DNA of 64,000 nt from DUUI01 sp964627845. Lineage in GTDB: Bacteria; Bacillota_I; Bacilli_A; Erysipelotrichales; Erysipelotrichaceae. Positions 32,074-41,224 of this stretch are shown in pieces (within the stretch, counting starts at the first letter, position 1; each line of letters begins with the position of its first letter). Location of the stretch: assembly GCA_964627845.1 (NCBI GenBank), contig CAZVKL010000002.1:1-64000 (forward strand). Reading direction: 5' to 3'. Under the pieces are notes generated by a model, which made no database searches, was not told the DNA's origin, and saw nothing but the letters and a program-made list of their open reading frames with translations. The translations under genes and the position numbers were made by a program.

Positions 32074-32559
32074 TTGAATAAGATTCTTATTTTAGGAAGC
32101 CCTGGTGCAGGTAAGAGTACTTTTGCCAAGCACCTTCATCAAAAAACGAACATTCCGCTTTATCATTTAGACAATCTCTTTTATAGAGAAGACAAAACCC
32201 ATTTATCTACAGACGAATTTGATGAAAAACTCGATCAAATTCTTCAGACAACAAAGTGGATCCTTGATGGTCACTATAATCGGACGCTAACAAAGAGAAT
32301 TGACGCCTGTGATACAATTTTCTTTCTCGATGTTGAACTTCAAACCTGTTTAAATAACTATTATGGACGAATTCAACAAGAACGATCAGATATTCCTTGG
32401 GTTGAAACAGAGATAGATGATGAATTTGTTCAAACCATTATTGACTTTCATACGAATCAAAAATACGTGTTGATTAATCAACTTAATCAATTACAAAATA
32501 AAAAACTCATCATTTTCAAGACAAGACAAGAAGCTGATGAGTTTCTCAAGTCGCTTTAG
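32074..32559 (+). CDS. P-loop nucleotide kinase, FlaR/topology-modulation-like
   Basis: 161 residues. Walker A GSPGAGKST at residues 8-16, then HLDNLFYR and the lid-like LDGHYNRT, the arrangement of the adenylate-kinase-like FlaR family. The substrate is unknown (nucleotide kinase by fold). The start is a TTG one base after the metG TAG, so translation is probably coupled, and a terminator overlaps its end. Confidence 0.78.
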   Translation: MNKILILGSPGAGKSTFAKHLHQKTNIPLYHLDNLFYREDKTHLSTDEFDEKLDQILQTTKWILDGHYNRTLTKRIDACDTIFFLDVELQTCLNNYYGRIQQERSDIPWVETEIDDEFVQTIIDFHTNQKYVLINQLNQLQNKKLIIFKTRQEADEFLKSL

Positions 32560-32572
32560 GCGGCTTTTTTTT
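32548..32572 (+). terminator. Terminator of metG and kinase unit
   Basis: Stem AAGTCGC/GCGGCTT with loop TTTAG and a run of eight T. Confidence 0.82.
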
Positions 32573-32606
32573 GTAATATCAACTATAATCTCAGTCAATC
32601 TGAGTT

Positions 32607-33617
32607 TTAGGTGTTCTTCAAAACATAAGTCGTTGTTAATTCGAACGGTGTCAATGGATCATAGAAATGGTCTTTACCAATATTATATGGATAATAACAT
32701 GGCTCAACCGCAATGGCACTCTGATTTCGTGCTTTTTTACCCGTCTCATTGACAAACTTCTCATCAAAATAATTCGCTAGATAGATTACGGCACAATCAC
32801 CCGTTGTAGTGATATTGAGTGCTTGTCTGGTTTTAGTATCAAAGAGTGTCACCGTCTTTTTATCTTCTAATACATAGTAATGATCCACGTTTCGAGTTAT
32901 TTCAAATTGTGGGTGACCTTTACGAATTCGTTGCCCAATATTATGCGCTGTCCTAAAATCAAAGGCGGTGTTAACCACTGGTAATCGATTTGGGGTTGGA
33001 CACATGTTTTCATCAAGCGCCAGAATATGACTGCTATCAATCTCTAGAACATGGTCTAAGATAGTCTCTTCTTGGCTTAAATTAAAATACATATGATTGA
33101 CCATGTTTATTGGCATCTTCTGTGTTGGATATGCTTTATGATTCAGAATTAATGTGTTCGCGACTAACTTAAGGGTAATAATATATTTAACTTGACCCGA
33201 ATAACCTGAGTTAGTTTGGTCATAGTCAACACTCTTGATAAAGACTAAACTAGGAAAACGATCATCATCCTCATAAAAGACTTCAAAGAACATCTGATCT
33301 AAGCGCGACTTTCCTCCATGTAGATGGTTTCCATTATCATTGATTTCTAACTGAACCTCTTGATCATCCATCGTGTATTTTCCACCACAGATTCTTCCGG
33401 CAACCGGCCCAAGATGGCTACCTAAATAAAACTCATTCTTCTTATAGTCCGCTTTATCATCATAAGCAACAACCACATTGATATCTTTGTCTAATAATTT
33501 GAAACTTGTAATGACCCCACCATAATTAAGTGCTTTAACTTCAATTAATTGGTTGGACATTGTGTATTCAAAACAGTCTTGTTTATTTTTACTCCAGATT
33601 TTTCTTTTCTCAATCAT
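32607..33617 (-). CDS. galM: Aldose 1-epimerase (galactose mutarotase)
   Basis: 336 residues; interconverts alpha and beta anomers of galactose for galactokinase. Family motifs: LGSHLGPVAGRI, NHLHGG (catalytic His pair with VNHMYFNLS) and the Glu in the C-terminal VEPCYYP. It lies near galK and mglBAC but is separated from them by two membrane-protein genes. No perfect terminator; a five-pair hairpin CTCAG/CTGAG follows the stop. Confidence 0.92.
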   Translation of the reverse strand: MIEKRKIWSKNKQDCFEYTMSNQLIEVKALNYGGVITSFKLLDKDINVVVAYDDKADYKKNEFYLGSHLGPVAGRICGGKYTMDDQEVQLEINDNGNHLHGGKSRLDQMFFEVFYEDDDRFPSLVFIKSVDYDQTNSGYSGQVKYIITLKLVANTLILNHKAYPTQKMPINMVNHMYFNLSQEETILDHVLEIDSSHILALDENMCPTPNRLPVVNTAFDFRTAHNIGQRIRKGHPQFEITRNVDHYYVLEDKKTVTLFDTKTRQALNITTTGDCAVIYLANYFDEKFVNETGKKARNQSAIAVEPCYYPYNIGKDHFYDPLTPFELTTTYVLKNT

Positions 33618-33652
33618 ATTTTTCCTCCAAACACTTGATTAACTAATTCGTT

Positions 33653-34309
33653 CTATTCTGTCAATTGATAGATTTTAGCTCTATTTAACAATAAATTCGG
33701 AATTTGTATTGATATCATCGCAAGTACTAGAACCATTAAGCCATCGGTGTTACCTCTATCAACGATATAAAACACAATAATTCCTAATAATAACCCAAGA
33801 ATAAACCGACCAAAATCCATTTTTAATAACCTAAATTTATTTGATTTCATTCGATTTCGTGATTCTATCAATAAGTCAGACAGTTCTTCATTTGGTTTGT
33901 CATTCATTATCATAGGGACTAAAGAAAACTCATAGCCAAATATATAGAACAATAAAACAATTAAAAGATAGCCTAATAAAAACTTTAATAAACTATATAC
34001 TACCACTATTATACCGCTAATCAGAATCACTTTAGTTAAATGACTATTAATTGGAATAGACCGTTTTTCCCCTTCAATGATTTTTAACGCTCCCATCTGA
34101 GCAAAAATCATTACAAACGTTAAAAGAAATGTAATGATGAGTTCTTTAATCGTCAAGGTAAACGTTAAATTTCCAGATAACGAATAATCAACTAACTTTA
34201 TCTCTGGAAACAAAATATACAGGGCAAAGATAAGCGTAAAGAGTGCTAATAAACTAAGTTCAAAAATTGTTCTCTGTTTATCTTGTGTCCCTCTGATTGA
34301 TTTACTCAT
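33653..34309 (-). CDS. Predicted membrane protein
   Basis: 218 residues with about five membrane segments (from ELSLLALFTLIFALYILF through VFYIVDRG). The ATG at 34309 has GGAGGAG a few bases upstream, and its first codons overlap the end of the next gene by 8 bases. It is translated with 34302-35057, and both are probably parts of one membrane complex. Loosely like DUF975-type proteins, but I do not recognise a family. It sits between galM and galK without obvious link to galactose. Confidence 0.65.
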   Translation of the reverse strand: MSKSIRGTQDKQRTIFELSLLALFTLIFALYILFPEIKLVDYSLSGNLTFTLTIKELIITFLLTFVMIFAQMGALKIIEGEKRSIPINSHLTKVILISGIIVVVYSLLKFLLGYLLIVLLFYIFGYEFSLVPMIMNDKPNEELSDLLIESRNRMKSNKFRLLKMDFGRFILGLLLGIIVFYIVDRGNTDGLMVLVLAMISIQIPNLLLNRAKIYQLTE

Positions 34310-35057
34310 GAACTCCTCCATAGACGATGCGATCATAAAACAGGGATCGAACAATGATCAGTTTTGGAAATACCCAAAAAGAAGCCAGAAAACTTAGAAC
34401 TTTAGAAATAGTGATGAATGTTTCATTTCTCATCACCATCGCAAGTATATTTAATAGAATAAAAGGTGCCAAAACAATTAGATAAGTTAAATCTAATTTA
34501 AATAGTTCCATTCGATGTGTCTTTAGATCTTTACGACTTAGTTTTAAATTTGTGATTGGTCCATTGAAGGGTTCATCGTCAATGTAATAAAAAGCAAAAC
34601 AATAAAAATAAGCATAAAGGATATACATAATTAACACAGCAATTACAGCCACAATTGAAGCAGCGAATAGAAGCGACTGATAATCATTCTTAGGCATAAA
34701 CAATCCACCAATCAATGTTGCTAGAAAAAAAGAACCCATCCCTACTAGACCTAAAAATAAATTAACGGTGAACAGTCGTCCCCAATTTTCTTGAAAATGA
34801 TTAAACATTCCTTTCACTGTAAATTCGTTGTGTCTCACTAAGTTTAGCGTCTCAAGGATGAACGCTCCAGCAAGCATGGTTACAATAATTGCTAGGATAA
34901 TCATTATTACATTAAGTCCAATATGAGATTGAGTCCCTGATTTAGTGGGCATGACACTGTCTAAAATTTCAAAAATCGAAATCAATAAATACCCTAATAA
35001 AATTTCCTTTCGATGTTCATTATATTTCTTTCGAACTTGTTGATGGATGTTATTCAT
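34302..35057 (-). CDS. Predicted membrane protein, DUF975-like
   Basis: 251 residues: five or six membrane segments (LLGYLLISIFEILDS, IMIILAIIVTMLAGAFIL, FFLATLIGGLF, VAVIAVLIMYILYAYFYCFAFYYI). The segment ILETLNLVRHNEFTVKGMF resembles the DUF975 family of Bacillota. It opens a two-gene unit with 33653-34309. Function unknown. Confidence 0.65.
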   Translation of the reverse strand: MNNIHQQVRKKYNEHRKEILLGYLLISIFEILDSVMPTKSGTQSHIGLNVIMIILAIIVTMLAGAFILETLNLVRHNEFTVKGMFNHFQENWGRLFTVNLFLGLVGMGSFFLATLIGGLFMPKNDYQSLLFAASIVAVIAVLIMYILYAYFYCFAFYYIDDEPFNGPITNLKLSRKDLKTHRMELFKLDLTYLIVLAPFILLNILAMVMRNETFITISKVLSFLASFWVFPKLIIVRSLFYDRIVYGGVHE

Positions 35058-35113
35058 ACTCTCTCCCTATCGTTAATTAATTTTATCACATTATTAAGTC
35101 GTTTTAAACAATT

Positions 35114-35163
35114 AAAAAGGCACCTCCTCATTCTTGTAACCAAGATTAGGGGTGCACTTTATT
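35114..35163 (-). terminator. Terminator of the mglBAC-galK operon
   Basis: Minus-strand arms GCACC/GGTGC with CCT/AGG and an inner hairpin TCTTG/CAAGA, closed by CTTTTTAATTG. It ends a few bases after the galK stop. Confidence 0.8.
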
Positions 35164-35170
35164 TAAGTCC

Positions 35171-36313
35171 TTATTGTTTTATTTCAGTCGCTCCTTGACC
35201 AACATTCGCAACATAAAAATCAGCATCATAACCAATTGTATCAAGGTACTTTTGGGACACGGTTTGGATAAAATCATCAAGATGTTCATTCCTTACAATC
35301 GCAATTGCACATCCACCAAAACCAGCACCAGTCACTCTCGCTCCAACGGTACCAGGATGAGCCCACGCTGCTTCAACGAGGGTATCTAATTCAATCCCTG
35401 TCACTTCATAATCATCTCGAAGTGATACATGCGATTCATTCATTAGTTTCCCAAACGTTTCTAAGTCGTTATCAACAAGCACTTTGGACGCTTTGAGTGT
35501 TCTTTGATTCTCACTCACTGCATGATACGCTCGACGATAGATAACATCTTCATGAAAGTAAGGTTTAAGCGCTTCTAACTCGTTGATGGTTAAATCACAT
35601 AACTCATTGACCGCTTTGTGTTGTTTAATAATCTCAAGCGCTTGTTCACATTGAGCACGACGTTCATTATATTTTGAATCGGCTAAACCACGACGTTTAT
35701 TCGTATTCATAATTACTATGGACTCATTTTTAAGTTCAATCGGAACATAATCAAATTCTAATGTGTCCGTGTTTAATAGCATAGCATGGTTTTCTTTGCC
35801 CATACCAATCGCAAATTGATCCATTATTCCACTATTAACACCAACATATTCATTTTCTGCTTTTTGAGAAATCTTAACCAACTCAATCATATCTAAACCT
35901 AAGTTAAAGACTTCATTGAGCATCAGTGCGGTTACCACTTCAATAGAGGCTGAAGACGATAAGCCTGCACCATTTGGAATATTGCCTTCATAGACTAAAT
36001 CAAGTCCATGAGGTATTTGATGACCTTTCTCGATCAATTTAACAAAGACGCCCTTTGGATAGTTAACCCAATCGTGTTCTTTCTTAAATGATAAATCATC
36101 GAGCGACACTTCAATGACCCCTAAATCTTGAAAGTTCTCAGAGTAGAATCGACAAAGTTGATCGTCACGTTCTTTAATCCAGAGTGTTGTTCCATTTGTT
36201 ATGGCACATGGAAAGACATGTCCTCCACTATAATCGATGTGTTCACCAATTAAATTGATGCGCCCCGGAGCAAAGAACAGTCTATCGTAATTCATTGCTT
36301 GTTGTGTCATCAT
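35171..36313 (-). CDS. galK: Galactokinase
   Basis: 380 residues, GHMP kinase that makes galactose 1-phosphate. It has the substrate signature GRINLIGEHIDYSGG, the ATP loop PNGAGLSSSASIEV and the C-terminal GAGFGGCAIAIV. It starts at a weak ribosome binding site next to the end of mglC, so it is co-transcribed with the transporter. No galT or galE is in the window, so the rest of the Leloir pathway is elsewhere or an alternative route uses the product. Confidence 0.95.
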   Translation of the reverse strand: MMTQQAMNYDRLFFAPGRINLIGEHIDYSGGHVFPCAITNGTTLWIKERDDQLCRFYSENFQDLGVIEVSLDDLSFKKEHDWVNYPKGVFVKLIEKGHQIPHGLDLVYEGNIPNGAGLSSSASIEVVTALMLNEVFNLGLDMIELVKISQKAENEYVGVNSGIMDQFAIGMGKENHAMLLNTDTLEFDYVPIELKNESIVIMNTNKRRGLADSKYNERRAQCEQALEIIKQHKAVNELCDLTINELEALKPYFHEDVIYRRAYHAVSENQRTLKASKVLVDNDLETFGKLMNESHVSLRDDYEVTGIELDTLVEAAWAHPGTVGARVTGAGFGGCAIAIVRNEHLDDFIQTVSQKYLDTIGYDADFYVANVGQGATEIKQ

Positions 36314-36314
36314 C

Positions 36315-37343
36315 TTACTTCTTAACGAGTGTCTTACGAATATCTAGAGCAACCGCAATAATGATAACTAGACCTTGCGCAACAAATACTAAGTTAGGTT
36401 CAACTCCTAAGAATTGAAGGGTTGTTTTTAATAATTCAAAGACGGTAACCCCTAGTAGGACACCACCCACAGTACCAATACCACCGGTCGTAGAAACACC
36501 ACCAATGGTTGAAGCCGCAATTGCCTCTAACTCATAACCAAACCCAGCGTTAACACCTGTTGATCCGGTTTTAGCCGTTAGTAAGAACCCTGCGATACCA
36601 TATAAAATTGATCCTAAGACGAAGATTTTTAATTTGGTAAAACGTGTATTAACACCAGAGACTTCTGCCGCAATTTCATTACCACCGATTGCATACATGT
36701 ATTTACCATGTTTAGTACGGTTGTACAGAATGGACATGAAGATTCCAATAATTAACGCAAAGAAGAATAAATATGGAACTCGAATATTTCCAAATTCTAA
36801 TCCTTGTTGTCCTATTCGATTAAACAAGGACATTCCCTCACCAGGATTGGTAAATGTACCAATTGGTTTTGATTGAGTTAAGATTAAGTTTAATCCATAA
36901 ACTAAAATTTGAGTCCCTAATGTCGCAATAAATGCTGGGATATGTAAATATGAAACGATTAAACCGTTAAATAATCCAAAGATCATAGCTACTAAAATAG
37001 CGGCAATTAAACCAACAATAACATGTTGTTGTCCAATATTTGGGAACAAGTCATTTGGTGCTCCATCTACTTGCATCAAACCACCCGCTACAACGGAGGC
37101 AAGACCAGTAACACGTCCAGCAGATAAGTCAGTTCCACGAATAATTAGAATTCCAGAAACCCCTAAGGCAATAATGAATCGTAATGAAATATTTGCCATT
37201 ACGTTGTTTAAGTTGTTCCAAGAAACGAAGTTACGAGCATTAAATGCTGCATAGACAATCATAATTAGAACAACAATGATTAACGCGTTATTAATCAATG
37301 TATCTTTTATCGATACTTTTTTTACTCTATCTTTTAAAGACAT
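36315..37343 (-). CDS. mglC: Galactose/methyl-galactoside ABC transporter permease
   Basis: 342-residue polytopic membrane protein, RbsC/MglC family: GTDLSAGRVTGLASVVAGG near residue 68 and the conserved loop ASTIGGVSTTGGIG-type segment near residue 280. It forms the transmembrane channel with MglA. Ten or so spans. It begins 9 bases after mglA. Confidence 0.92.
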   Translation of the reverse strand: MSLKDRVKKVSIKDTLINNALIIVVLIMIVYAAFNARNFVSWNNLNNVMANISLRFIIALGVSGILIIRGTDLSAGRVTGLASVVAGGLMQVDGAPNDLFPNIGQQHVIVGLIAAILVAMIFGLFNGLIVSYLHIPAFIATLGTQILVYGLNLILTQSKPIGTFTNPGEGMSLFNRIGQQGLEFGNIRVPYLFFFALIIGIFMSILYNRTKHGKYMYAIGGNEIAAEVSGVNTRFTKLKIFVLGSILYGIAGFLLTAKTGSTGVNAGFGYELEAIAASTIGGVSTTGGIGTVGGVLLGVTVFELLKTTLQFLGVEPNLVFVAQGLVIIIAVALDIRKTLVKK

Positions 37344-37352
37344 ATTTTCCTC

Positions 37353-38855
37353 CTACATGAATTTTGTGGCTAAGGCCATCACTTCTTCTTGAGTTGTATT
37401 ACTAGAGTCTAAGAAGCCTGAAATGCGGCCCTCACACATTACCATGATTCGATCTGAGAACCCTAAGAGTTCACTCATCTCTGAGGTAACCATAATAACG
37501 CTTTTGCCAGTTTTGACTAAATCCCCAATAATTTGGTAAATTTCATATTTCGCCCCAACATCAATACCCCGTGTTGGTTCATCCAAAATCAGAATGTCTG
37601 GATTACTCGCTAACCAACGAGCAATAATTACTTTTTGTTGGTTCCCACCAGATAATGAATTAATTAATGTTTTATGGCTCGGAGTTTTAATTGCTAAAGC
37701 ATCAATGCTCTTTTGAACCACTTCATTAATTCTTCCCATATCGAGTAATCTTGATGGTTGGACATAATTATTAACAGAGGCAATAGCCACGTTATCTTCA
37801 ACACTTAATACACCAAAGATTCCACTACCACGTCTATCTTCTGTTAATAACACCACATTGTGTTCAATTGCATCTTGAGGACTATTAATTTTTACTTCTT
37901 GATTGTTAATATATACTTTTCCTTCAACATGTGCTCTGATTCCATAAATGGCTTCCATTAGCTCAGTTCTTTGAGCACCCACCAATCCACCAACTGCTAA
38001 GATTTCACCTTTTTTCAAACTGAAACTACAGTCTTTAAACGACAATGGGTTTGGTGACGTATAGTTTTCAACTCTCAACACTTCTTCCTCTGTAAAATGA
38101 GGTTGACGAGGAGGGAATAAACTCTTAAGTTCACGACCAACCATATGGCGAATAATTTTATCGGTTGTTAATTCACTGGCTGGCCAAGTCCCAACATACT
38201 GACCATCACGCATAATGGTGACATCATCTGAAATTCTTAGAATTTCATCCATTTTATGGGAAATGTATATAACAGCAACATTTTGTTTCGTTAAATCATC
38301 AATAATTGAAAATAGTTTTTCGACTTCATTTGAAGTTAAAGAAGAGGTTGGCTCATCCATAATAACTATTTTGGCATCGTGAGAGATTGCCTTAGCAATT
38401 TCTACTGACTGCATTTGAGAAACGGTTAAATCATTTAATAATGTTCTAGGAGATTCATTTAAACCCACTCGATCTAAATATTCTTTGGTCTCTTTATCCA
38501 TTAATCCATGATCTACTAGCCCTAAGTGATTTTTAGGATATTTTCCTAAAAAGATATTTTCAGCAATCGTCATCATTGGAATTGGCTGTAACTCTTGGTG
38601 AATCATTGCCACTCCCTTATCCATTGCCTCTTTCGAATTTTTAAATGAAACGACCTCATTATTAAACGCGATTTCTCCAGCATCGATACTATAGATTCCA
38701 AACAAGCTCTTCATTAAAGTTGATTTTCCAGCTCCATTTTCACCCATTAGGGCATGAACAGTACCTGGTCTAACTTTAAGTTGAGCATGGTCTAGAGCCT
38801 TAACGCCAGGAAATGATTTTTCGATGTCCTTCATTTCTAATATGTACTGACTCAT
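37353..38855 (-). CDS. mglA: Galactose/methyl-galactoside ABC transporter ATP-binding protein
   Basis: 500 residues with two ABC cassettes. The first has Walker A GENGAGKST, signature LTVSQMQ-type and Walker B IVIMDEPTS; the second has a degenerate Walker A (GGLVGAQRTE) and signature LSGGNQQK, Walker B LILDEPTRG. This is typical of MglA/RbsA. The gene follows mglB after a 13-pair hairpin. Confidence 0.93.
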   Translation of the reverse strand: MSQYILEMKDIEKSFPGVKALDHAQLKVRPGTVHALMGENGAGKSTLMKSLFGIYSIDAGEIAFNNEVVSFKNSKEAMDKGVAMIHQELQPIPMMTIAENIFLGKYPKNHLGLVDHGLMDKETKEYLDRVGLNESPRTLLNDLTVSQMQSVEIAKAISHDAKIVIMDEPTSSLTSNEVEKLFSIIDDLTKQNVAVIYISHKMDEILRISDDVTIMRDGQYVGTWPASELTTDKIIRHMVGRELKSLFPPRQPHFTEEEVLRVENYTSPNPLSFKDCSFSLKKGEILAVGGLVGAQRTELMEAIYGIRAHVEGKVYINNQEVKINSPQDAIEHNVVLLTEDRRGSGIFGVLSVEDNVAIASVNNYVQPSRLLDMGRINEVVQKSIDALAIKTPSHKTLINSLSGGNQQKVIIARWLASNPDILILDEPTRGIDVGAKYEIYQIIGDLVKTGKSVIMVTSEMSELLGFSDRIMVMCEGRISGFLDSSNTTQEEVMALATKFM

Positions 38856-38876
38856 GTTTTACCTCACTTTTAAATA

Positions 38877-38906
38877 AATCAAGTGTGCCTTTAGGCACAC
38901 TTGATT
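38877..38906 (-). terminator. Intercistronic hairpin between mglB and mglA, partial terminator or stabiliser
   Basis: AATCAAGTGTGCC and GGCACACTTGATT form a 13-pair perfect stem with loop TAAA. The following minus-strand sequence is only ATTTATTTAAAAG, so termination is probably partial. This geometry normally raises the level of the binding-protein mRNA relative to the ATPase and permease mRNA. Confidence 0.7.
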
Positions 38907-38932
38907 TTGTTAATCTTATGTTCTAAAGCTTA

Positions 38933-40072
38933 CTAGTCTAATTCTTTGTCGTCTAGTTGAGCTCTACGTTCGTTAGATTCTTCGATTGTTTCTGTACGAT
39001 AATCTTTACGAATTAATTCAGCATCTTCAGCTGTTTCAATCTTCACATAGTCATGCCAGTAATATGGAGCAACTTCTTCACCATTTAATAACATGATTCC
39101 AACTTCTGCAGCAGTGTGTGATTGGTTAAAGTGGTCATTTAAGACTGTACCAGTGTATTCACCAGCAACAACTAAGTTAACAACTTCTTCTAAAGCATCA
39201 ACTGAAACGATGTAGATGTCTTCACCAACTGTACGGCCAGCAGCTTCGATTGCTGTAAGAGCACCAAGACCCATACCGTCATTGTTAGCGAAAATAACTT
39301 CAATTTCATCACCGAATTGTGCTAAAGCGTTAGCAGCTAATTCTTGACCTTTTGTTTGATCCCAGTCACCACGTAGTCTAGCACCAAGTAGTTCTGTAGG
39401 AATTGTTTCTTCTAATTGTTCAATAGAATATTGAGTTCTTTGTTGAGCATCCACGTTTTCAGTGTCACCCATAATCATAATATAAGATACTTTTCCATCA
39501 CCATTGATATCACCACTGTTTTCTAATCCAGCAATGATTTCCCCTTGGTAACGTCCAGATTGACGAGCGTCAACCCCAACATAAGTTGTTTTTCCTGGCC
39601 AAATTTCCATAGTAGCTGTTGTTTCAGGCTCACGGTTGATTAAGACAACAGGAATGTCAGCATCTTTAGCTGATTGTAAGAATGTGTCAGCACCTTGAGG
39701 TGAGACTAAGTTCGCAATAATTAGGTCTTTCCCTTGAGCAACAAAGTTGTTTAATTGTTCAACTTGTCTTGCTTGGTCATTAGCACCATCAACAACCTCA
39801 ACATTGTAAGTGTTGCCATGTTCTTCGCCTAATTCTTCAAAATAAGCTTGAAGTTCTTCACGATATAAAGTCATGAAGTTGTCATTAAATTGGTAGATTG
39901 CTACACCAATTTCATACGTTTGACCACCTTCAACTGAATCAGTTTCAGTATCATCCGTTGTTTCCGTAGTATCAGGAGTTTCTTCTTCCTGAGTTGGTGT
40001 CGTTTCGTTAGCACACGCAACAATCATGAATGCAGCTAATAAAACTAATAAAACCTTAAGTAGTTTTTTCAT
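38933..40072 (-). CDS. mglB: Galactose/sugar-binding lipoprotein
   Basis: 379 residues. A signal peptide ends in the lipobox IVAC (Cys about 20), then a Thr/Glu-rich linker to about residue 50 and a periplasmic-binding fold (IGVAIYQFNDNFMTLYREEL, VVLINREPE, NNDGMGLGALTAIE). This closely resembles galactose/glucose-binding MglB. It is the first gene of mglBAC-galK. It has a perfect -35 promoter, cre-like sequence and a regulator operator upstream. Confidence 0.9.
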   Translation of the reverse strand: MKKLLKVLLVLLAAFMIVACANETTPTQEEETPDTTETTDDTETDSVEGGQTYEIGVAIYQFNDNFMTLYREELQAYFEELGEEHGNTYNVEVVDGANDQARQVEQLNNFVAQGKDLIIANLVSPQGADTFLQSAKDADIPVVLINREPETTATMEIWPGKTTYVGVDARQSGRYQGEIIAGLENSGDINGDGKVSYIMIMGDTENVDAQQRTQYSIEQLEETIPTELLGARLRGDWDQTKGQELAANALAQFGDEIEVIFANNDGMGLGALTAIEAAGRTVGEDIYIVSVDALEEVVNLVVAGEYTGTVLNDHFNQSHTAAEVGIMLLNGEEVAPYYWHDYVKIETAEDAELIRKDYRTETIEESNERRAQLDDKELD

Positions 40073-40101
40073 TTTCGTTCTTCCTTTCTTGAACTAAATT
40101 C

Positions 40102-40117
40102 TAGTAAATTTTTACTA
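40102..40117. promoter_or_regulatory. LacI-family operator O1 at the mglB start
   Basis: TAGTAAA-TT-TTTACTA, a perfect 7-2-7 palindrome located about 7-22 bases downstream of the mglB transcription start. A bound repressor here would block elongation or initiation. Confidence 0.75.
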
Positions 40118-40129
40118 CTAGATATTTTA

Positions 40130-40158
40130 AGTTTAAATTATGTAAGCGCTTGTGTCAA
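40130..40158 (-). promoter_or_regulatory. mglB operon promoter with cre-like site
   Basis: Minus-strand -35 TTGACA (40153-40158), 17-base spacer, -10 TAAACT (40130-40135). The spacer contains TGTAAGCGCTTGTG (40141-40154, plus reading), which matches the cre consensus TGWAARCGYTWNCW at 12 of 14 positions, so CcpA/HPr-Ser-P control is likely. Confidence 0.78.
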
Positions 40159-40198
40159 GGAATCATTTCAGTTTTCAAACTTTTACACGACTAAAATG

Positions 40199-40214
40199 TG
40201 GTAAAAGTTTACTA
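40199..40214. promoter_or_regulatory. LacI-family operator O2, 97 bp from O1
   Basis: TGGTAAA-AG-TTTACTA, one mismatch from the O1 half-sites. The centre-to-centre distance of 97 bases is close to nine helical turns, so a looped complex with O1 is possible. Confidence 0.68.
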
Positions 40215-40216
40215 AA

Positions 40217-41224
40217 TCATTTGTTCTTGTAAACCGATTCTCGTTCAACTAACGCGGTTGAACAGGTGATCTTGACAGGGTTAATGACACCACTCTCTAT
40301 CATAAAACTTAACAATTGTCCCGCCATCTCGCCCATTAGTTTGGTATCAATCCGAACTGTCGTCAAAGGTGGATTAAAGAATTTGCTGGAGGCATTATCA
40401 TTAATGCCAATAACCGAGATTTTCTTATAGTTATCCGGGTGTTGTTCACCAATGGCTCTCAAGGCCCCCATCGCGATGCTATCACTCGCACAAAAGAAGG
40501 CGGTGGGACAATCATCACTTTTAAGCGCTATTCTCATCTTTTCATACCCTGTTAAGCCATTAAACTCTTTAACATATTTATGTTGTTCAATATGTTCAAA
40601 GCGATCATCATTTAACGTAATTGATTCATACGCACGTTGTCGACTATCCACATAAGGGATTCTAGCAGGTCCAATATATTCCTGGCCTCCAATAAAACCA
40701 ATCCGAGTATGACCTTGATCATACAAGTAATCCATGACGGTTTCAGTCGCAAGTTTAAAGTCAGAAATAACACTTGAATATAATTGGCCATCAGGGTTTG
40801 AATCAACAAACACAATCTTAGGAAATTGTCTCGATAGATCTTGAGCTTGTTGTAATGAGAATTTCCCCATACAAATTAGACCATCTAAATAAGTGTCCTC
40901 AAATAATTCCCTTAGGTTTTCTTGATAATAGCGTCGTATTCCCACTCTTTTATTAATAAAATAGTTTTCAACCGAAATACGAAGCGCATAATAATAAGGA
41001 TCCTCAACCTCTTCATAGGAAGAAATCCATTGTACTAAGCCAATGACCATGCGATTCATCACCACATTACGCTTCTTAGGTTTATAATCCAATTCCTTCG
41101 CAATATCTAAAACCCGTTTTCGAGTTTCCTCTTTAACCGATAGCGATTTATCATCACGTAATATTCGTGAAACAGCTGCTGACGATAAACCTGCCTTCTT
41201 CGCAATATCTTTAATTGTTGCCAT
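40217..41224 (-). CDS. LacI-family transcriptional regulator of the mgl/gal genes
   Basis: 335 residues. The N-terminal helix-turn-helix is TIKDIAKKAGLSSAAVSRI, followed by the hinge and a periplasmic-binding-like sensor domain (FPKIVFVDSNP, RIGFIGGQEY, AFFCASDSIAMGALRAI). The true start is the ATG at 41224, whose A is the last base of the TAA of the aldo/keto reductase (TAATG). It reads leftward directly into the O2 operator and the mglB promoter region. It most likely binds galactose and represses mglBAC-galK and its own unit. Confidence 0.9.
   Translation of the reverse strand: MATIKDIAKKAGLSSAAVSRILRDDKSLSVKEETRKRVLDIAKELDYKPKKRNVVMNRMVIGLVQWISSYEEVEDPYYYALRISVENYFINKRVGIRRYYQENLRELFEDTYLDGLICMGKFSLQQAQDLSRQFPKIVFVDSNPDGQLYSSVISDFKLATETVMDYLYDQGHTRIGFIGGQEYIGPARIPYVDSRQRAYESITLNDDRFEHIEQHKYVKEFNGLTGYEKMRIALKSDDCPTAFFCASDSIAMGALRAIGEQHPDNYKKISVIGINDNASSKFFNPPLTTVRIDTKLMGEMAGQLLSFMIESGVINPVKITCSTALVERESVYKNK

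Noticed and set aside
41166..41174. CGTGAAACA, matching half of a parS site; another half (TGTTTCACGT) at 48363-48372
   Set aside because: Each matches only 9-10 of the 16 positions of TGTTTCACGTGAAACA and lies within an ordinary coding sequence; not called as parS.
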